From contig KK106981.1 of the NCBI GenBank assembly GCA_000611775.1, positions 1,366,620-1,430,619 of the forward strand: a stretch of DNA of 64,000 nt, written 5' to 3'. The translations under genes were made by a program, and so were the position numbers. Numbering within the stretch: the stretch's first letter is position 1; each line of letters begins with the position of its first letter. Shown in pieces: positions 1 to 11,774 of this stretch. Under the pieces are notes generated by a model. It searched no databases. It was not told the origin of the DNA and saw only the letters and a list, made by a program, of their open reading frames with translations. Origin of the DNA: Umbilicaria muhlenbergii. Taxonomy: Eukaryota > Ascomycota > Lecanoromycetes > Umbilicariales > Umbilicariaceae.

Positions 1-2979
1 GAGCTCTGCTCAGAAAATTGCATACATATGATACTGCAATAAGAACCGATGCCTTCATATATATATGGAAGCTTTGCGAGTGACAATTTCACAGCATAGG
101 TTGCATACCCTTGGAAGAAGTGACGAAGCAGGCGCAGCGTTAAGCCCTTTCAAGCGTAGTTCAGCACCAACCTTATCTGAACGTCAAGTCGCTGCGTCCC
201 GAATACAACCCACCCAATCCGCTCCATGCAAAACCCAAAACCGATTCGGGAATCCTCAGCGTCGCCATGTAAATCGGCCTACGCTTCTTACTATCTCATC
301 GTCTGGGCTTAGTCCTCGTTATCACGCTGTCCTTTCTTCATCAGCAAACAGCGCAGCCTTCCGAGCGAGGCATTACTTACTTCAGCCTCTTCTCTACCGC
401 GCCTTACAAGCTCCATCATGCGCACAATACGCTCGTCTCCTGTCCCCCATGCGGGATGTCGTCTTCTTCACTTTTGTTGCCGCCTTGGTTTTCCAGTTGG
501 CAATCTATAGTGTGATCTGATTCGAAGGGTCCCCCGGGGGTCAAGGGCACGGGCTCATCATTCCGAAACAAAGCCGCTAAAGCCGTAGATGCTAGCTCTA
601 CATTTCCGACCTCCCTCCCTCCGACTGTTCCTCTACATACTCTTGGTAGTGGGCATCTGCGAGCATGGTTTCCCGTCTTGGGTATGGAAGAGCAGCGATC
701 TCACTGAGCCCAGTAGCTAGCCGATGCGCTGGCGAGACGTTATCATCTTCAATACACTGCTCTTCCATAGGGCCAAATATCTCAACGCCTAACAATCGTC
801 AGGAATATGCAGCAATGCTCGTGGTACTTATATCTTGGGTTACTTTTCGACCACGATAATAAGGCGACAGTAGACCTTCGGAGGGCTCCGTGGAACGGAA
901 GGCGGGTCTGCACCATCTAGTCTTCTGGATCTGTTGTGATTTGCTATTGTATTCCTTGATAAAGCTTCTGGCGCGTTATTTCCCCTTAGTCTTGATTTTG
1001 TTACGGGTCCTCCCAAGGTAGAGCTCCTCAGACTTTGGTGATATCCAGAAATGCTGCCGGGCAAAAGGGTTTTCCGCAACCCGATGAAGACTACCGGCCC
1101 GTCTTATACTTGATCGCAATGGTTGTTCAAAGCTATAATCCAGCGGATCGTACTTCTGTTCTCTCAGTAGAAGTCTTGGCGTTCCTCTACAAAGGTTGTT
1201 ACTCTCAGAACGACCAGATGCTGGTTGTTCTTCCATCATCTCTTCCTTGCTTCTGGGACGTTGCTTCGCTTGAGAACGAAGTCCGTCGGCATTCGCTGCA
1301 CGTTGCGGTCGGGGTCGCAGGCCCCTCTCCTGGATGGGTATCCTTCGACTAGCTGGCCCTCCTTGCGGATCGACCAGGCCGGGCGTCAGCCCGCGAGTCG
1401 TGTTTACGTTGATGTCGATTCCAGCATTTTGCAGTTGCAACTCCAGTGCCTAAATCCGAGCGGCCTACGAATTACCTCGAGTCTGGTCCCAGACGCGGAG
1501 ATGAAGATGTTCCCGGAAGCGGGTACGGTCCATCTAAAGCGTATTCCACCATGGTCTTGTTGCGGGAGGGGTTCTATCTGTAATGTCCTTCCACTGGATG
1601 TTCGAGTTGAGTCAGAACCATGCTTCCAAGAAGTAGGGCTCCACATTGCTCCCAATCCTGTCCAGGACAACCCTTGCAAAATCAAGGTGTCGGCGACCGA
1701 AGATAAGATAGGGCAGCAGTGTTGGCGGTGGGTGGTCTAGCTGTGCCTAAAGGGGCCGAAGTTGGCAGAGAACTGTTGGCAGATCATGAACCGACCACGA
1801 TCGTTGTGCCGGCATGTCGGATGTGAAGTCCTGCAGATTGATCCCCTGAACGCGGTTTGCAGCTGTTGGGTGACACTTAGATTCTTGATCTTTTTGTCTG
1901 CCCATGTTATCATACTTGGAACTAACGGGGTTCCGGTGTTCATAGCAGCCTGAAGCTGCCGGCGCAGCTGCGCGTTTCGAGGAGCCCTCACACTTGCTTG
2001 TGGACGGCCCGGGGTTTCTGTGAACAGCCAGACATTATTAGCGTACCATTGTAAAGCTTGACAACTGGTCGGGGTGATGTATTGCTGGGGTGGGCTAACA
2101 TATTCGCCATGACTTTCCGCAGGAACTGGACTCCTTCTACAGGTACTTTGTCAACTCCTAGGGTTGCAAATGTGCTGTGTCTATCCAACGCGGAACGCAG
2201 CTTTGGGACAACAAGAGAAAAGTTGAATGATTGACAATGGAGGACGCTAGACCGTTAGTTCTTTGTCCGCGTGTTGGGTTGAGATGGGTTTGATAGTATT
2301 GGGACGACACTACGATGTTGCTCCACGCATGAGTGACGCGTCGGGCTGTGGTTCTTATCCAGCCATCTCGAACCAAGGTTGATGCCTACCCTAATAACAG
2401 GCTGTCGAAGGGATTCCTATCAAGCGGAGTACTGATCAACGCAGCACGGAGGCACCCCAAGCCATAGCAATGCGCTTGGGGGGCTCCAAGCTCCCAGCGC
2501 GATATTGCTAGGATTTATATATATATATCAACATCCCCACTTGCGGTCGATGTGCGAAGGTGGAGCGCTTTGAGATGGAGGAAAACTGCTGGATTTTGAG
2601 TGTCACAAGACACTGTGCCGTGTGATGAATAATGGACATGGTCATTGTTTGTTTGCTCCAAGGTGCGTAAATCCCTTTAGTTTTAGACTTCTACCCCTAT
2701 CATCTCGACAATTCCCGCAGTCAAACGAAACCGGAACAATATTCTTTGTTTGGTATCTATTTCTCTACCGCATTGCATGACCCTAAGCCAGTCACTCCTC
2801 CATGTCGCTTGTCCCATGATGGACGATGTCTTCTCCAAGATCCTTATTCGCTTAGTATGTAGGTGTGACTTCCACTCGAGACGCTTCCTTTACCGCTTCC
2901 TCCTCCGCAGCCGCTGCATTGAAACTCCTCTATTCTCCTACAAGTATGCTAGCCTGATAAGGTCATGCACTAGTAACAT
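1..2979. other. Gene-poor stretch, no supported gene
   Basis: I see no gene I can support here. The minus strand between about 976 and 2190 has short open pieces in shifting frames that read like an old coding sequence, for instance a coil-like patch ending in LQLQNAGIDINV near 1440 and a basic/Gln-rich stretch after it, but no domain is recognisable and the frames are interrupted. A short TA microsatellite lies at about 2513-2529. The pieces could be a decayed repeat or a long-dead gene. Confidence 0.4.
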
Positions 2980-4569
2980 CTACTGTATGTTCGGCGGTTC
3001 GATTTCTTGGAGCTCGGTTCGCCGCCTCTTCGATGCTCGTCCCTGATCGTCCTCTGTGTCATGGGAGCCTTGTCCATCTACGGCCTTCGGTAGGATGAGC
3101 ACGTTTTTGAATATCAGTAGCCTCCCATCGCTTGTCACAACCGTCGCACTATACCCTGGGAGTATAGCCGCTGTGTCGGCCTGACCAGTCTTCAAAACTT
3201 CGGCGACAGCTTTGCCACGATGACGCTTCTTCCAGTGCTCTTCCCAGGTCGTCTCGGTCCGCTCGCTGATCTCTGGGGTGGAACGTGGAACGAAGAAGGT
3301 TTCCGAAACACTGGACGAATCACTGGCGTCCGAAATGTTCTCACTCCCTTTAACCTCGCCCTCTTCTTCGTCTTCAGTAGCGTAGTTCAGCGAAAGAGAT
3401 AGCTTGCTGATATGGCTGTCATCTGAAGTATCGATTTCAAGACTCCACGTCGATTTCACCCGCTCCCTAATCGTGGGATCCGTGCTCCGCGCCCTGCCTT
3501 CCTTGAGACATTCGGTGACCCATCCCTGGGCCAACCTTGGCAGGACCGATGTAGGCGGGACAATTAACCCACTCTCGATTTCGCCTGCCTCTCGCACGCA
3601 TTCCTTAATCCAGTCTTTCGCTGGATATGGAAGCGCTTGTAGGAGAGGAATGTTGATGGTGTTCTCGTCGCCGGTGCGTCTATGCTCGTCCCACCAAGAC
3701 GGCTTCTCCTGGTCCCTTAGGAATATCCAGTGAGCGAGCATGCTTTCAAAAGCTGTGTCTTGAAGGTAAGACGTCAACTTTTTGATCGCTTCGAGCCTTG
3801 CACTGGGTACATGTGTTGCCCCGCCATCGGTAAAGGTGCACAACGGCAGTGGGGCCGGAGGAGCAGGAGGAGCAGCGGCGCCGGTCGCATTCTGGTGGTT
3901 CACTTCCAGGACCTCCAGTCCTGGAAGGGTTGGCTTGACAAGTCCCCATGGTCTAACAGGAAGGACTGTATTCCGTCGAACAGAATTCAACGACAGCGAC
4001 TCGAAAATCAGACAGTCTGTCATCGTAACTTTCTCCCCCTTTTGCAGCCAAGACGGGATGTTCAATGGAAGGCGCACTTCCCTTATACGCCTCATGTTGA
4101 GAGTATTGCGAGCCGGGAGACGTTCGTTAGGCCCGGGCTGCATACGAATCTCGAAGTCGGCGTAAGAGCAGTCTGGGTGTTCCCGGTTCCAATACTCTAG
4201 CAGGAAAGCCTCCGGTGGGATAGAGATCCGATTTGGCAACCAGGGAAACTGCTGATACGGCTGACCGTTTGGCTTTCGTCGGACCCTGCCGTTAGGGCCT
4301 CGAAGCGGAGCGAACTCTGTGTTGCCCCAATCTAGTGGAGCTTCCAATCTGAAGAGCAGATCTGGTAGATTTGTTGCAGAGTAATCTGTAGTGTTATGAC
4401 CTGTCGTCAAAGAAGCTGCCACTGGAATGGCTGGAGGTGCCACAACCATCGTCCTTTGGATTGCAACGCTATCGTCTGAGGAATTCCCCACACAGTTCAG
4501 CTCGGTACATGAATTGGAAAGTGTTTGAAGGTTTACCTTGTTGATTCCCTTCCAGTGCAGCGGTCCCAT
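2980..4569 (-). CDS. Hypothetical protein, 529 aa
   Basis: Single uninterrupted frame with an ATG start and TAG stop, and by far the best coding candidate in the first 9 kb. I do not recognise a family. The N-terminal third is Pro- and aromatic-rich with many Trp/Tyr pairs. A Pro/Ala spacer (APPAPPAPLPL) lies near residue 235. Then come helical Trp-rich segments, an acidic patch (ATEDEEEGEVKG, near residue 405), a Ser-rich linker, and a C-terminal basic cluster (ASKRRRTE) that could be a nuclear localisation signal. No signal peptide or membrane segment is visible. The basic tail and low-complexity acidic and Ser stretches would suit a nuclear protein, but that is inference. No neighbour helps assign a role. 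Confidence 0.6.
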   Translation of the reverse strand: MGPLHWKGINKVNLQTLSNSCTELNCVGNSSDDSVAIQRTMVVAPPAIPVAASLTTGHNTTDYSATNLPDLLFRLEAPLDWGNTEFAPLRGPNGRVRRKPNGQPYQQFPWLPNRISIPPEAFLLEYWNREHPDCSYADFEIRMQPGPNERLPARNTLNMRRIREVRLPLNIPSWLQKGEKVTMTDCLIFESLSLNSVRRNTVLPVRPWGLVKPTLPGLEVLEVNHQNATGAAAPPAPPAPLPLCTFTDGGATHVPSARLEAIKKLTSYLQDTAFESMLAHWIFLRDQEKPSWWDEHRRTGDENTINIPLLQALPYPAKDWIKECVREAGEIESGLIVPPTSVLPRLAQGWVTECLKEGRARSTDPTIRERVKSTWSLEIDTSDDSHISKLSLSLNYATEDEEEGEVKGSENISDASDSSSVSETFFVPRSTPEISERTETTWEEHWKKRHRGKAVAEVLKTGQADTAAILPGYSATVVTSDGRLLIFKNVLILPKAVDGQGSHDTEDDQGRASKRRRTELQEIEPPNIQ

Positions 4570-5657
4570 GTGGGGTGTTGCTCGCCATGGTGTCGATATC
4601 TCTGGCCTAGTCTGATAAAACAGCTTTCAGCACAGTGGAAAAACTCCTTCAGATATCTCACAGGATATCGCTCCTTCGAATCGTCTGTGATGCTGAACTT
4701 GCGGTACAGTATCGTGGACGTATTCGATGATGGAGTTGAAAGGACAAGATACGAAGTTGTTGTGAAAAGCGAGAAAGATAAACTCAGTTACATGCCCACC
4801 GACTCAACACTCACCAAGAATCATTCATCTATTTAGAGTTGGTCGATAACATGATAAATAATTTTTATACACCCGAGTTTTACGGAACGCCCTATTTCTG
4901 GGCGGAGCGGAGTCACTTGTACCGGGTGACCTTGTATTATGGTGTATATATATGAATAATGGGAATGGAGATATTATGATATACAGCACGATAAGAATGC
5001 CTAAGCTTTCTTTTCACCACGAGTAACTAAAAAGGAGCGTCTGTGAGGTAGCTAATAAGGTCGCTCTTGAGTCCCAATCAAAGTATAGGGTGAGAGGGAA
5101 GAGCTGTATGTATCATTTGATTTAAATCAACGCCAGCGAGTTAGTCTTGGAGTGGGCTATGGACCTTTCCTGCTAAATGCTAAGGAAGGACTGCTGCTAC
5201 AGAGTCTCCTCAGGAAGTAACGAGAGCATGCGATGGTAACTTGGCAATGGCCATTATTACCGACATCTCAGTCTAGCCTGAGAAGGCCTCCACACCTCGT
5301 GAATAACAGATGCAAAGTATGCTTCGAGAAGATGTGGAGCTGCGTATCCACTTTTCGAAATCGGTTTCAGACTGCTGGAGATGAACCAGAGTGTGCATCG
5401 CCAAAGCCCTCGACTGCCGCAAGTCATAACAGCATGGCGATAAGCGGAGGAGGTCTCATAGCCGGGAGTCCTCTAACCTGCGGAGTGGGGTGACGGAATA
5501 GTGAAAGACAGATCCTCGAGTTGGACCTCTTTGAGGTTCATTCTGTTTCAGCGTCATAGCGGTCGAACCAATTAGTCTGGCTGTGGGTATTTGCCATATC
5601 ACCTTCTTGCTCCTTGGTCCATGAGCCATTATCACCATCATCAGCATCTTCGCGTTT
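4570..5657. other. Intergenic, nothing recognised
   Basis: About 1.1 kb without a supportable gene. The part around 4850-5000 is AT-rich and would suit the 5' flank of the 529-aa gene. Short open frames are present, but none has a recognisable motif or a credible partner exon. Confidence 0.4.
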
Positions 5658-6011
5658 TCATCTTTGATGCTGCATGGGGCTCTCAGATTCGTCGTAACTC
5701 CCCTCAACACACTCCTCTTCTTTGTCGTCTTCCTCCGTATCTCCATCGTCATGATCCTCCTCAACAGACTCCTCTTCTTTGTCGTCTTTCTCCGTATCTC
5801 CATCGTCATTCTCCTTCAAGGCCTCAGCCCCGCCATCATCTTCTTCATCGCTATTCTCGTCTTCCGAATCGGAGGTGCTAGCGTCGTTTTCGGAGACTAC
5901 TGCCACGTCTCTGATCACAAGGAGCTGCTCGGGTCGACGTACACGTTCTACGCTGCTTCCTGGGATAATGATCGCTTGACGCATATGCCTAGGCTGAAGT
6001 GCTTGTATCAC
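5658..6011 (-). CDS. Acidic low-complexity ORF (uncertain, partial)
   Basis: Open minus-strand frame that begins just after a stop near 6055. The part before the first ATG (about 5984) is strongly basic (KRRH, KKQK), followed by a VxRVRRPEQLL-like segment and then a long Asp/Glu/Ser tail. The basic-then-acidic layout and codon structure look protein-like, and the lack of an ATG near the open end suggests a missing upstream exon or a truncated gene. The tail contains a 19-residue direct repeat caused by a 57-bp DNA duplication. No family is recognised. It could be the end of a chromatin-associated protein, or noncoding. Confidence 0.28.
   Translation of the reverse strand: MIQALQPRHMRQAIIIPGSSVERVRRPEQLLVIRDVAVVSENDASTSDSEDENSDEEDDGGAEALKENDDGDTEKDDKEEESVEEDHDDGDTEEDDKEEECVEGSYDESESPMQHQR
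5703..5816. repeat. 57-bp tandem duplication (2 copies)
   Basis: Two adjacent 57-bp units at 5703-5759 and 5760-5816 differ at a handful of bases. The period is a multiple of three and keeps the acidic minus-strand frame open, adding 19 residues of D/E/K-rich sequence. Confidence 0.8.
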
Positions 6012-9000
6012 GGCCTTCTGTTTCTTTAGGGTATGGCGGCGCTTTCTGCGATGCTCAGCTCATGACTTCCGGCTTCGCTCGTCGGTTTCGCTTTCAGAGA
6101 GGCTGGATAAGTTATTGACCTCGAAATAGCGTGCGTCCCTCGCTGCCTTGACTTAAGCCAGGCGAGCCTTCCTAGATACAACCGGCACAATGGCTGCTAG
6201 GCCCCATCCCAGAGACGGTCCCGGCGTCAATTCTCTTGTTGTGTTGGCTTGTATCTGTTGGGCGAAAAGGGAGCCTCAACTTCCTCTTGCTCCTTCAGAG
6301 TAGTGGATATCCCGTGAGCGTCGTTCCAAAACTTGAGGCAATTATCGAATCGCCAATGGGCACAAACGCATGGAGATCATGTTGATCTCCGGACGGCTTA
6401 CGATTTCATCCATTCGAGCCAAAATGTCATTGAGCTCAATGCGACCGTCATAGAGGTGATAGGGCGAAATTGGGGGGGAGGGGAACTGATTCAGCCTCAT
6501 AGAGCTCGATCCAATCAACCTGGTGGTGAGTAGCTATGGTATCGCTGTTTTGATCCTCGGCCCGAGTGCCATTATTGTGTTCCTCAGCATTTTCCGATCT
6601 TGGATCGTGGAGGCCCACCTCGTCCGGGCTCCTACTGTGTATTTAGTGGCCAGATTTATTGGAGTTTATTTCGGCGTTTCTTTGATGCTTTTTTCTGACT
6701 GCCCTCGGTCCGCTCACTTGTTTTTGGCATGGAGCTCTGGATGAAGGCAAACTGAATGAAAATTCTCGTTCCTTGACTGGTTTGAACTATCCTTGTGGCC
6801 AGTATTCGAAGACAGTAGAAGGAAATACACCTGGTAGATAGCAAGTATAGCAATGATGTGATAGTAGATCGGCGCACAGCAAGCTGTAACAAGGCATAGA
6901 TTCGCAAATTGGTCAAGGTCCATATCTTCTAAAGCGATTTAGCGTTAACAGGATGACCACATCGAATGATCCATACCGTCTTAAGTGTCTAGTATTGTTG
7001 TGCGCATTCAGCTCAGGCCCCAGAGTCGCTCCTCCTCCACCCAGATAGAATCCACGCGTTGCCATACTCGGACTGCACGATCTTCTTTAATCAAAATTGT
7101 GGCATGAGTATAGAGTGGACTTTCTGTCAGACTTATAGCAAAAGCTCGCCCCTCCGTTACCTACCCATCTCTAATGCTTGTAATAGCGAAGAGGTCTGCA
7201 TCGTCAGACTGCATCATCGTAGTTGTCGCTATGGTAGACATTGAGGACGCGCGACCCTTTGGAGGCGAATAGTTGGCGGATCAACTTCCGGGGGGTCTGT
7301 TGTCAGCGTGGGTTTTGGCTTGCTTCGCATCGCTTCAGGTACTGGCTCTTTCGTTGATCTTATCACCTTGTTAGCTGAGTCTAAGAAATGATTCCTAGAA
7401 GAGCCCTACCTGCTGCACCAGGACAGGATGTCGCAAGGCAATATATGGCAGATCAATATCAAGCAGACGAAAGATGTGCGTTCATGTCTTCCATATTACC
7501 CGTCCTTCCAATAGCTGCAGAGGGCCGCCGGAGGCTTGGGTGAGGACTGGTGAATTTGAGACGATAGGAACGAGGCCTCTGAAGACTAGACAAGGTATTG
7601 AGAAGAGAACTGCCTCGTGGGACTCCATCCGGCCCTAGCCACGCTCGAATAAAAGTTGCTGTAGACCAAGCGTTCCCTTGACCGAAATCTTGCTCCAGGG
7701 CCTGTATCGGGATCACATGCCGAGGATCTCTGTGGGTGCACTCCGGAGGCAGACAAGGTGACGACCCCAGCGTTATGGAGTCTCTATGTCGGCTGCGTAG
7801 ATGCTTCCACAGTGACTGCTTCATCTGAAAGATAGAGTTACTCAAGCAACATAAGAACGAGTGGGCAGTCACTGCCCGCGTGACAGGCTTCGGCGTCTCC
7901 AACGAGCCAGGTGCAAGATGTACATATAAGAGAGATAAAGAGTCATTGAGAGTAAATGCAGCACGTCAAAAACATCTCGATGAAAATGCTACCTACACCT
8001 TCACTCTCTTCGCACGGCCGAGGTCTAGAGTGTGACAACTATGCCTTGTGAATCCGCTGTTCACCCCCTCCTAACTCACCTGGCATATTGTCTGTCGCTT
8101 TCCTTCTTATCTTCCCTATTGAGCCACACCAGTTGGGAAAGGATCGTCGGTGACCCTCCACAATAAGTTCAGCACAATCACCCTCACACAATGGGACAAT
8201 AGAGAGCATCATCAATGCGTGAATGATGGATCAATAGAAATGCAAAAGAGGGACAATAGAACCGGAGAGGATTAAATGTACTGCAATCAAGAAGTTTGCT
8301 GTACGTGCACAGAACCTCTGTGCTCACATGAAAGGTACGTAAGGAGACTATAGATGACTTCTAGTCTGCTGATGAACTTCACACGATGACTCAATAATGG
8401 TCACAAGTTGTACTGCATGAGACAATGTATAGTTTGCCCGTATTGACGCTACGTTCGTGCTTGCGTGGGGTGTTCTCCAACGTTCCCCCAATACCATGAG
8501 AGCCCGCCTCCATCGCCGGGGGGGCGTAATACTTCCTACGTCGCTGTAAGTTTAGCGGACAGGCCCCACACCATTCTTCAGACCATGATTACCATGGCGA
8601 ACGGCCCGATATGAAAGAGGGCTCTCTGCTCTCGTTCTGGTACTGCCCTAGTCCCGTGGCTATCTTCTTTAAAAGTTTGACCCGTAAGGCCGTTAAGCTG
8701 TCGGCCATTTGATTCTTCGAGAATTTAGTGATAGTGTGTAATTGTCTTGCTAAGAATGAAAGGTACAAGGAATGAAATTCGGCGGCTAAAGAAGGATGTT
8801 TCTGCTTGCTTTCCAAATCGAGGGAGCACGCGATTTGGAGACGTCCAACAAAGAAAAGAATTGCCTCTGCCGGGAACGTGGAGTAGTAGTAACGCTATGA
8901 GATGGTAAGTAGTACCCACAAAGGGCCATCGTCATCAACTAAACAACATGTGGTTTGACTTGCGAAAAATAGGGCATGGAACGATGACGGTAGGGGCTGC

Positions 9001-9396
9001 TACTCGTACCCCATGCGAGCGATCTGGCGCACGCAAAAACGTTTCTCCACTCCGAAAGGAGCCTTGCAGTTTATGACATCAGTATGTTTACTTTGGCTTC
9101 TGCTTCGACAGGGTTGGCCCCACTATATTTTACACTTGAGGCAATACCCTAATCATTAATTCTTCCGACCAAAACCAAGAGCAAACTTTATTATACTAGA
9201 CTTTGACCCCACACTATCCGCACCAAGTCAGCAATGAGAGGCGGCATGCAAAAGTAAGCTCCCCACCCAATCCCACCACCATCGCCAACCCATCTCACCC
9301 TCTCACCCCACGACCAGACAAATCCACCCACACCACGAACCCCTCCCCGACCAATTCCAACCCCCCCAAGCACAACAACGACAATCGTCACCAAGC
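6012..9396. other. 3.4-kb gene-poor stretch
   Basis: No gene I can support. The best open stretch is on the minus strand at 7459-7902. It is 147 codons with no ATG at its open end, and an acceptor-like TTTCAG stands before an internal ATG near 7823. Its product has no motif I know. The rest has only short frames. A pyrimidine-rich C-tract from about 9250 leads into the aldo/keto reductase gene and probably belongs to its promoter or 5' UTR. Confidence 0.4.
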
Positions 9397-10376
9397 ATGT
9401 CCTCCAAACTCACCCTCACCTCCACCCTCGCCCTCCCAAACTCCCCGCACACCATCCCCCGCCTCGGCTTCGGCGTCTACCAATCCTCCCCCTCCACCTG
9501 CACCACCTCGTGCCTCACCGCCCTCCGCACCGGCTACCGCCACATCGACACCGCGCAATTCTACGCCAACGAGTCCGCCGTCGGCGCCGCTCTCCGCTCC
9601 TCCAACCTGCCTCGCAGCTCCATCTTCGTGACGACCAAGATCCTCGCCGCCGGCGGCAGCGAAGACAAGAGTTATCAAAAGTGTATCGAGAGTGTGGAGA
9701 AGATCGATGATGGCATGGGCCCCGGGGGGAAGGGGCAGGGGAAGGGGTATGTGGATTTGTTCCTGATTCATAGCCCGAATGCGGGGGCGAGGGCGAGGCG
9801 GGAGATGTGGGGCGCGTTGGAGCGGGTGTGGAGGGAGGGCCGGGCGAGGAGTATTGGGGTGAGTAATTTTGGGGTGGGGCATGTGGAGGAGATGAGGGGG
9901 TATGCGGAGGTGTGGCCGCCGCATGTGAATCAGATCGAGGTTAGTGCTACTCGTGGTTCCTTCCCCGGATGCTTTTATGACCGGGGGTGGAGGCTTTGTG
10001 ATAATGCGGGCGAGGGCTGATCTCGGGGGGGGTGGGACAGCTACATCCTTGGTGCCAGCAACGGGTCATAGACAAGTACTGCCAGGAGCACGGGATAGTC
10101 GTCGAGGCCTACTCGCCGCTCGTTCGGAACCAGCGGGCGCATGATCCGACGCTCGCGCAGCTGGCGAAGAAACATGAGAAGACGACCGCGCAGGTGTTGA
10201 TTCGGTATTGTCTGCAGAAGAACTGGGTGCCGCTGCCGAAGAGTGATACGCCGAGTCGGATTGAGGAGAATGCGGATGTCTATGGGTTTGAGTTGGACGA
10301 GGAGGATATGAAGACGTTGGATGGGTTGGATATGGGGAGTGAGGGGGCCATCGTGCAGGCGGTGAAGAATGAGTGA
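9397..10376 (+). CDS. Aldo/keto reductase, 2 exons, 292 aa
   Basis: Exons 9397-9939 and 10041-10376; the 101-bp phase-0 intron has a GTTAGT donor, a CTGAT branch site and a GGACAG acceptor. Predicted NADPH-dependent carbonyl reductase with a TIM-barrel fold. The AKR catalytic tetrad is visible: Asp51 and Tyr56 in HIDTAQFYANE, Lys81 in TTKI, His125 in LFLIHSP. SIGVSNFGVGHVEEM and the late PLPKSDTPSRIEENADVY are the family's conserved barrel and cofactor segments. Length is normal for AKRs. Cytosolic location is expected because no targeting signal is seen. The substrate cannot be told. It lies next to a glycosyltransferase, an ABC exporter and an NRPS-like reductase, so a tailoring role is possible. 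The coding strand is C-rich in the first 270 bp and G-rich afterwards. Confidence 0.9.
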
Positions 10377-10553
10377 GCAGTGGCTGTTGTGGATATATTA
10401 TAATGCGTAGATCTTGATTTGCTTCTTTGCCTGCGCCCCTGCTATGTGATCGACCACCATAGGTCGTTTTAAGCATCATTCTAAGCACGAAACGTTCTAC
10501 ACAGTGATCATGATCTCACACGAAACTGCATCTTATTGTCTACATGCCAATAT

Positions 10554-11774
10554 CTACGATGCCGCATGACCCCGTTGCGGATGAACCACACGCCCATGCC
10601 CATACTCACCCGGTCTCCTCGCCTTCAGCACCCCTCCAGCCCTCCTCCCCTCCCCATCCTCCCCCCTCCCATCCATCCCATACCGACAAAACTGCCCCTC
10701 CCTCACCACCTGCCCCGGATGCTCCGGCACCGGCACCGGCCACCCCTTCTCCCGATCGTCCTCCACCTGCCTCCTCTCCCCCTCCTCATCCAACACCCCC
10801 GCCACCACCCCCTCCATAATCCCCACCAACTCCGCATCCCCCTCCCCCTTCCTCCCCGCAACCCACTCCTCCCAAACCTCCCACCACCACCCATGCGTCA
10901 CGCCATCCCGGCCCAAATGGCCCGCGATCCCATCCCGCGCTATACGCCGCTCCCACGGCTTATCGACAATATAATGCAGGGCACGCACTTCCCCGTCGCG
11001 CCAGATGTTCTCGTGCCAGTAGCGCATCGTCTTCAGCGCGTTGTACTGCCAGCCGAGCGACACCCAGCGGTCGCGGAAGAAGTGGGCGAGGAAGTCCTGG
11101 TCGGGGAACTGGAAGGAGGAGAGGAGAGGGGAAGTGGTGAATTCGGCGAGCATGGCTTCCCAGAGCGACGACGACGGGTGGAAGAGGAACATGCCGGAGT
11201 TGAGGAGCCGGTGGGTTGGTTTCCCCTGCGTGTCGGTGGAGTGCGGGACGGGTGTGGGGGTCTGCAGCGCCGTCGGGTGGGACAGGGGCGTGTAGGCGCA
11301 GTTTTGGGCGGTCCAGTCCGCGGGCGCCCAGGAGTCGTGGTCGAGGTTGCAGACGCAGGCGTGGTTGGCGCCGATCCAGTCGTGGCTGGGGAGGCGGATG
11401 GAGAAGACTTCGTCCATGTTTTTGTAGATGGTGATGTCGGCGTCGAGGAAGACGAGGGCGTCGTAGTCGACTAGTTCGAAGGCTCGCAGTTTGGTCCAGG
11501 TGTCTTCGAAGCGGGAGGCTATGAGGGTGGTTTTTTGAGAGCTTGGGGGCAGGAGGAGCTCGATGGGGTGGACTGTTAGGAGCGGGTTATGTTTGGATTC
11601 GAGTTCGAGGGCGCGGGTGGAGGAGGCGGGGAGGGAGGGCGTTGTTAGGACGATGAGGGGGTAGGCGGTCTGGTGCTGCTGGAGGGTGTGGGCGAGGGTT
11701 ATCACGCCAGCGAGGTAAGAGGAGCGGGTTAGGAGGGTTATCCAGGCTCGTTTGGGGGGTGAGGAGGTGGACAT
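10554..11774 (-). CDS. GT8 family glycosyltransferase (glycogenin/galactinol synthase-like), 406 aa
   Basis: Single-exon model with an ATG start. N-terminal WITLLTRSSYLAGVITLAHTL is the nucleotide-sugar-binding start of GT8 enzymes. FLDADIT (DxD at residues 111-113) is the metal/UDP-sugar site, LLNSGMFLFHPS is the conserved acceptor-side segment, and LHYIVDKPW (about residue 268) is the C-terminal HxxxxKPW motif. The expected reaction is a retaining transfer of glucose or galactose from a UDP-sugar. No signal peptide or membrane anchor is seen, so it is probably cytosolic. The last ~110 residues are Glu/Gly/Arg-rich with no family match, and may be partly mis-modelled if a late intron exists. 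Composition switches from C-rich (5' half) to G-rich (3' half) on the coding strand. Confidence 0.85.
   Translation of the reverse strand: MSTSSPPKRAWITLLTRSSYLAGVITLAHTLQQHQTAYPLIVLTTPSLPASSTRALELESKHNPLLTVHPIELLLPPSSQKTTLIASRFEDTWTKLRAFELVDYDALVFLDADITIYKNMDEVFSIRLPSHDWIGANHACVCNLDHDSWAPADWTAQNCAYTPLSHPTALQTPTPVPHSTDTQGKPTHRLLNSGMFLFHPSSSLWEAMLAEFTTSPLLSSFQFPDQDFLAHFFRDRWVSLGWQYNALKTMRYWHENIWRDGEVRALHYIVDKPWERRIARDGIAGHLGRDGVTHGWWWEVWEEWVAGRKGEGDAELVGIMEGVVAGVLDEEGERRQVEDDREKGWPVPVPEHPGQVVREGQFCRYGMDGRGEDGEGRRAGGVLKARRPGEYGHGRVVHPQRGHAAS

Noticed and set aside
65-520. 151-codon plus-strand frame starting with ATG
   Set aside because: Arg/Ser/Leu-rich composition without any motif or supporting splice structure.
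7459-7902. 147-codon minus-strand frame
   Set aside because: No ATG at its open end, no recognised motif and no convincing partner exon; kept only as a note.
10536-11474. Long plus-strand Pro/His/Arg-rich open frame
   Set aside because: It is the antisense of the GT8 gene, whose DxD and HxxxxKPW motifs are clear. The frame is open only because of C/G-rich codons.
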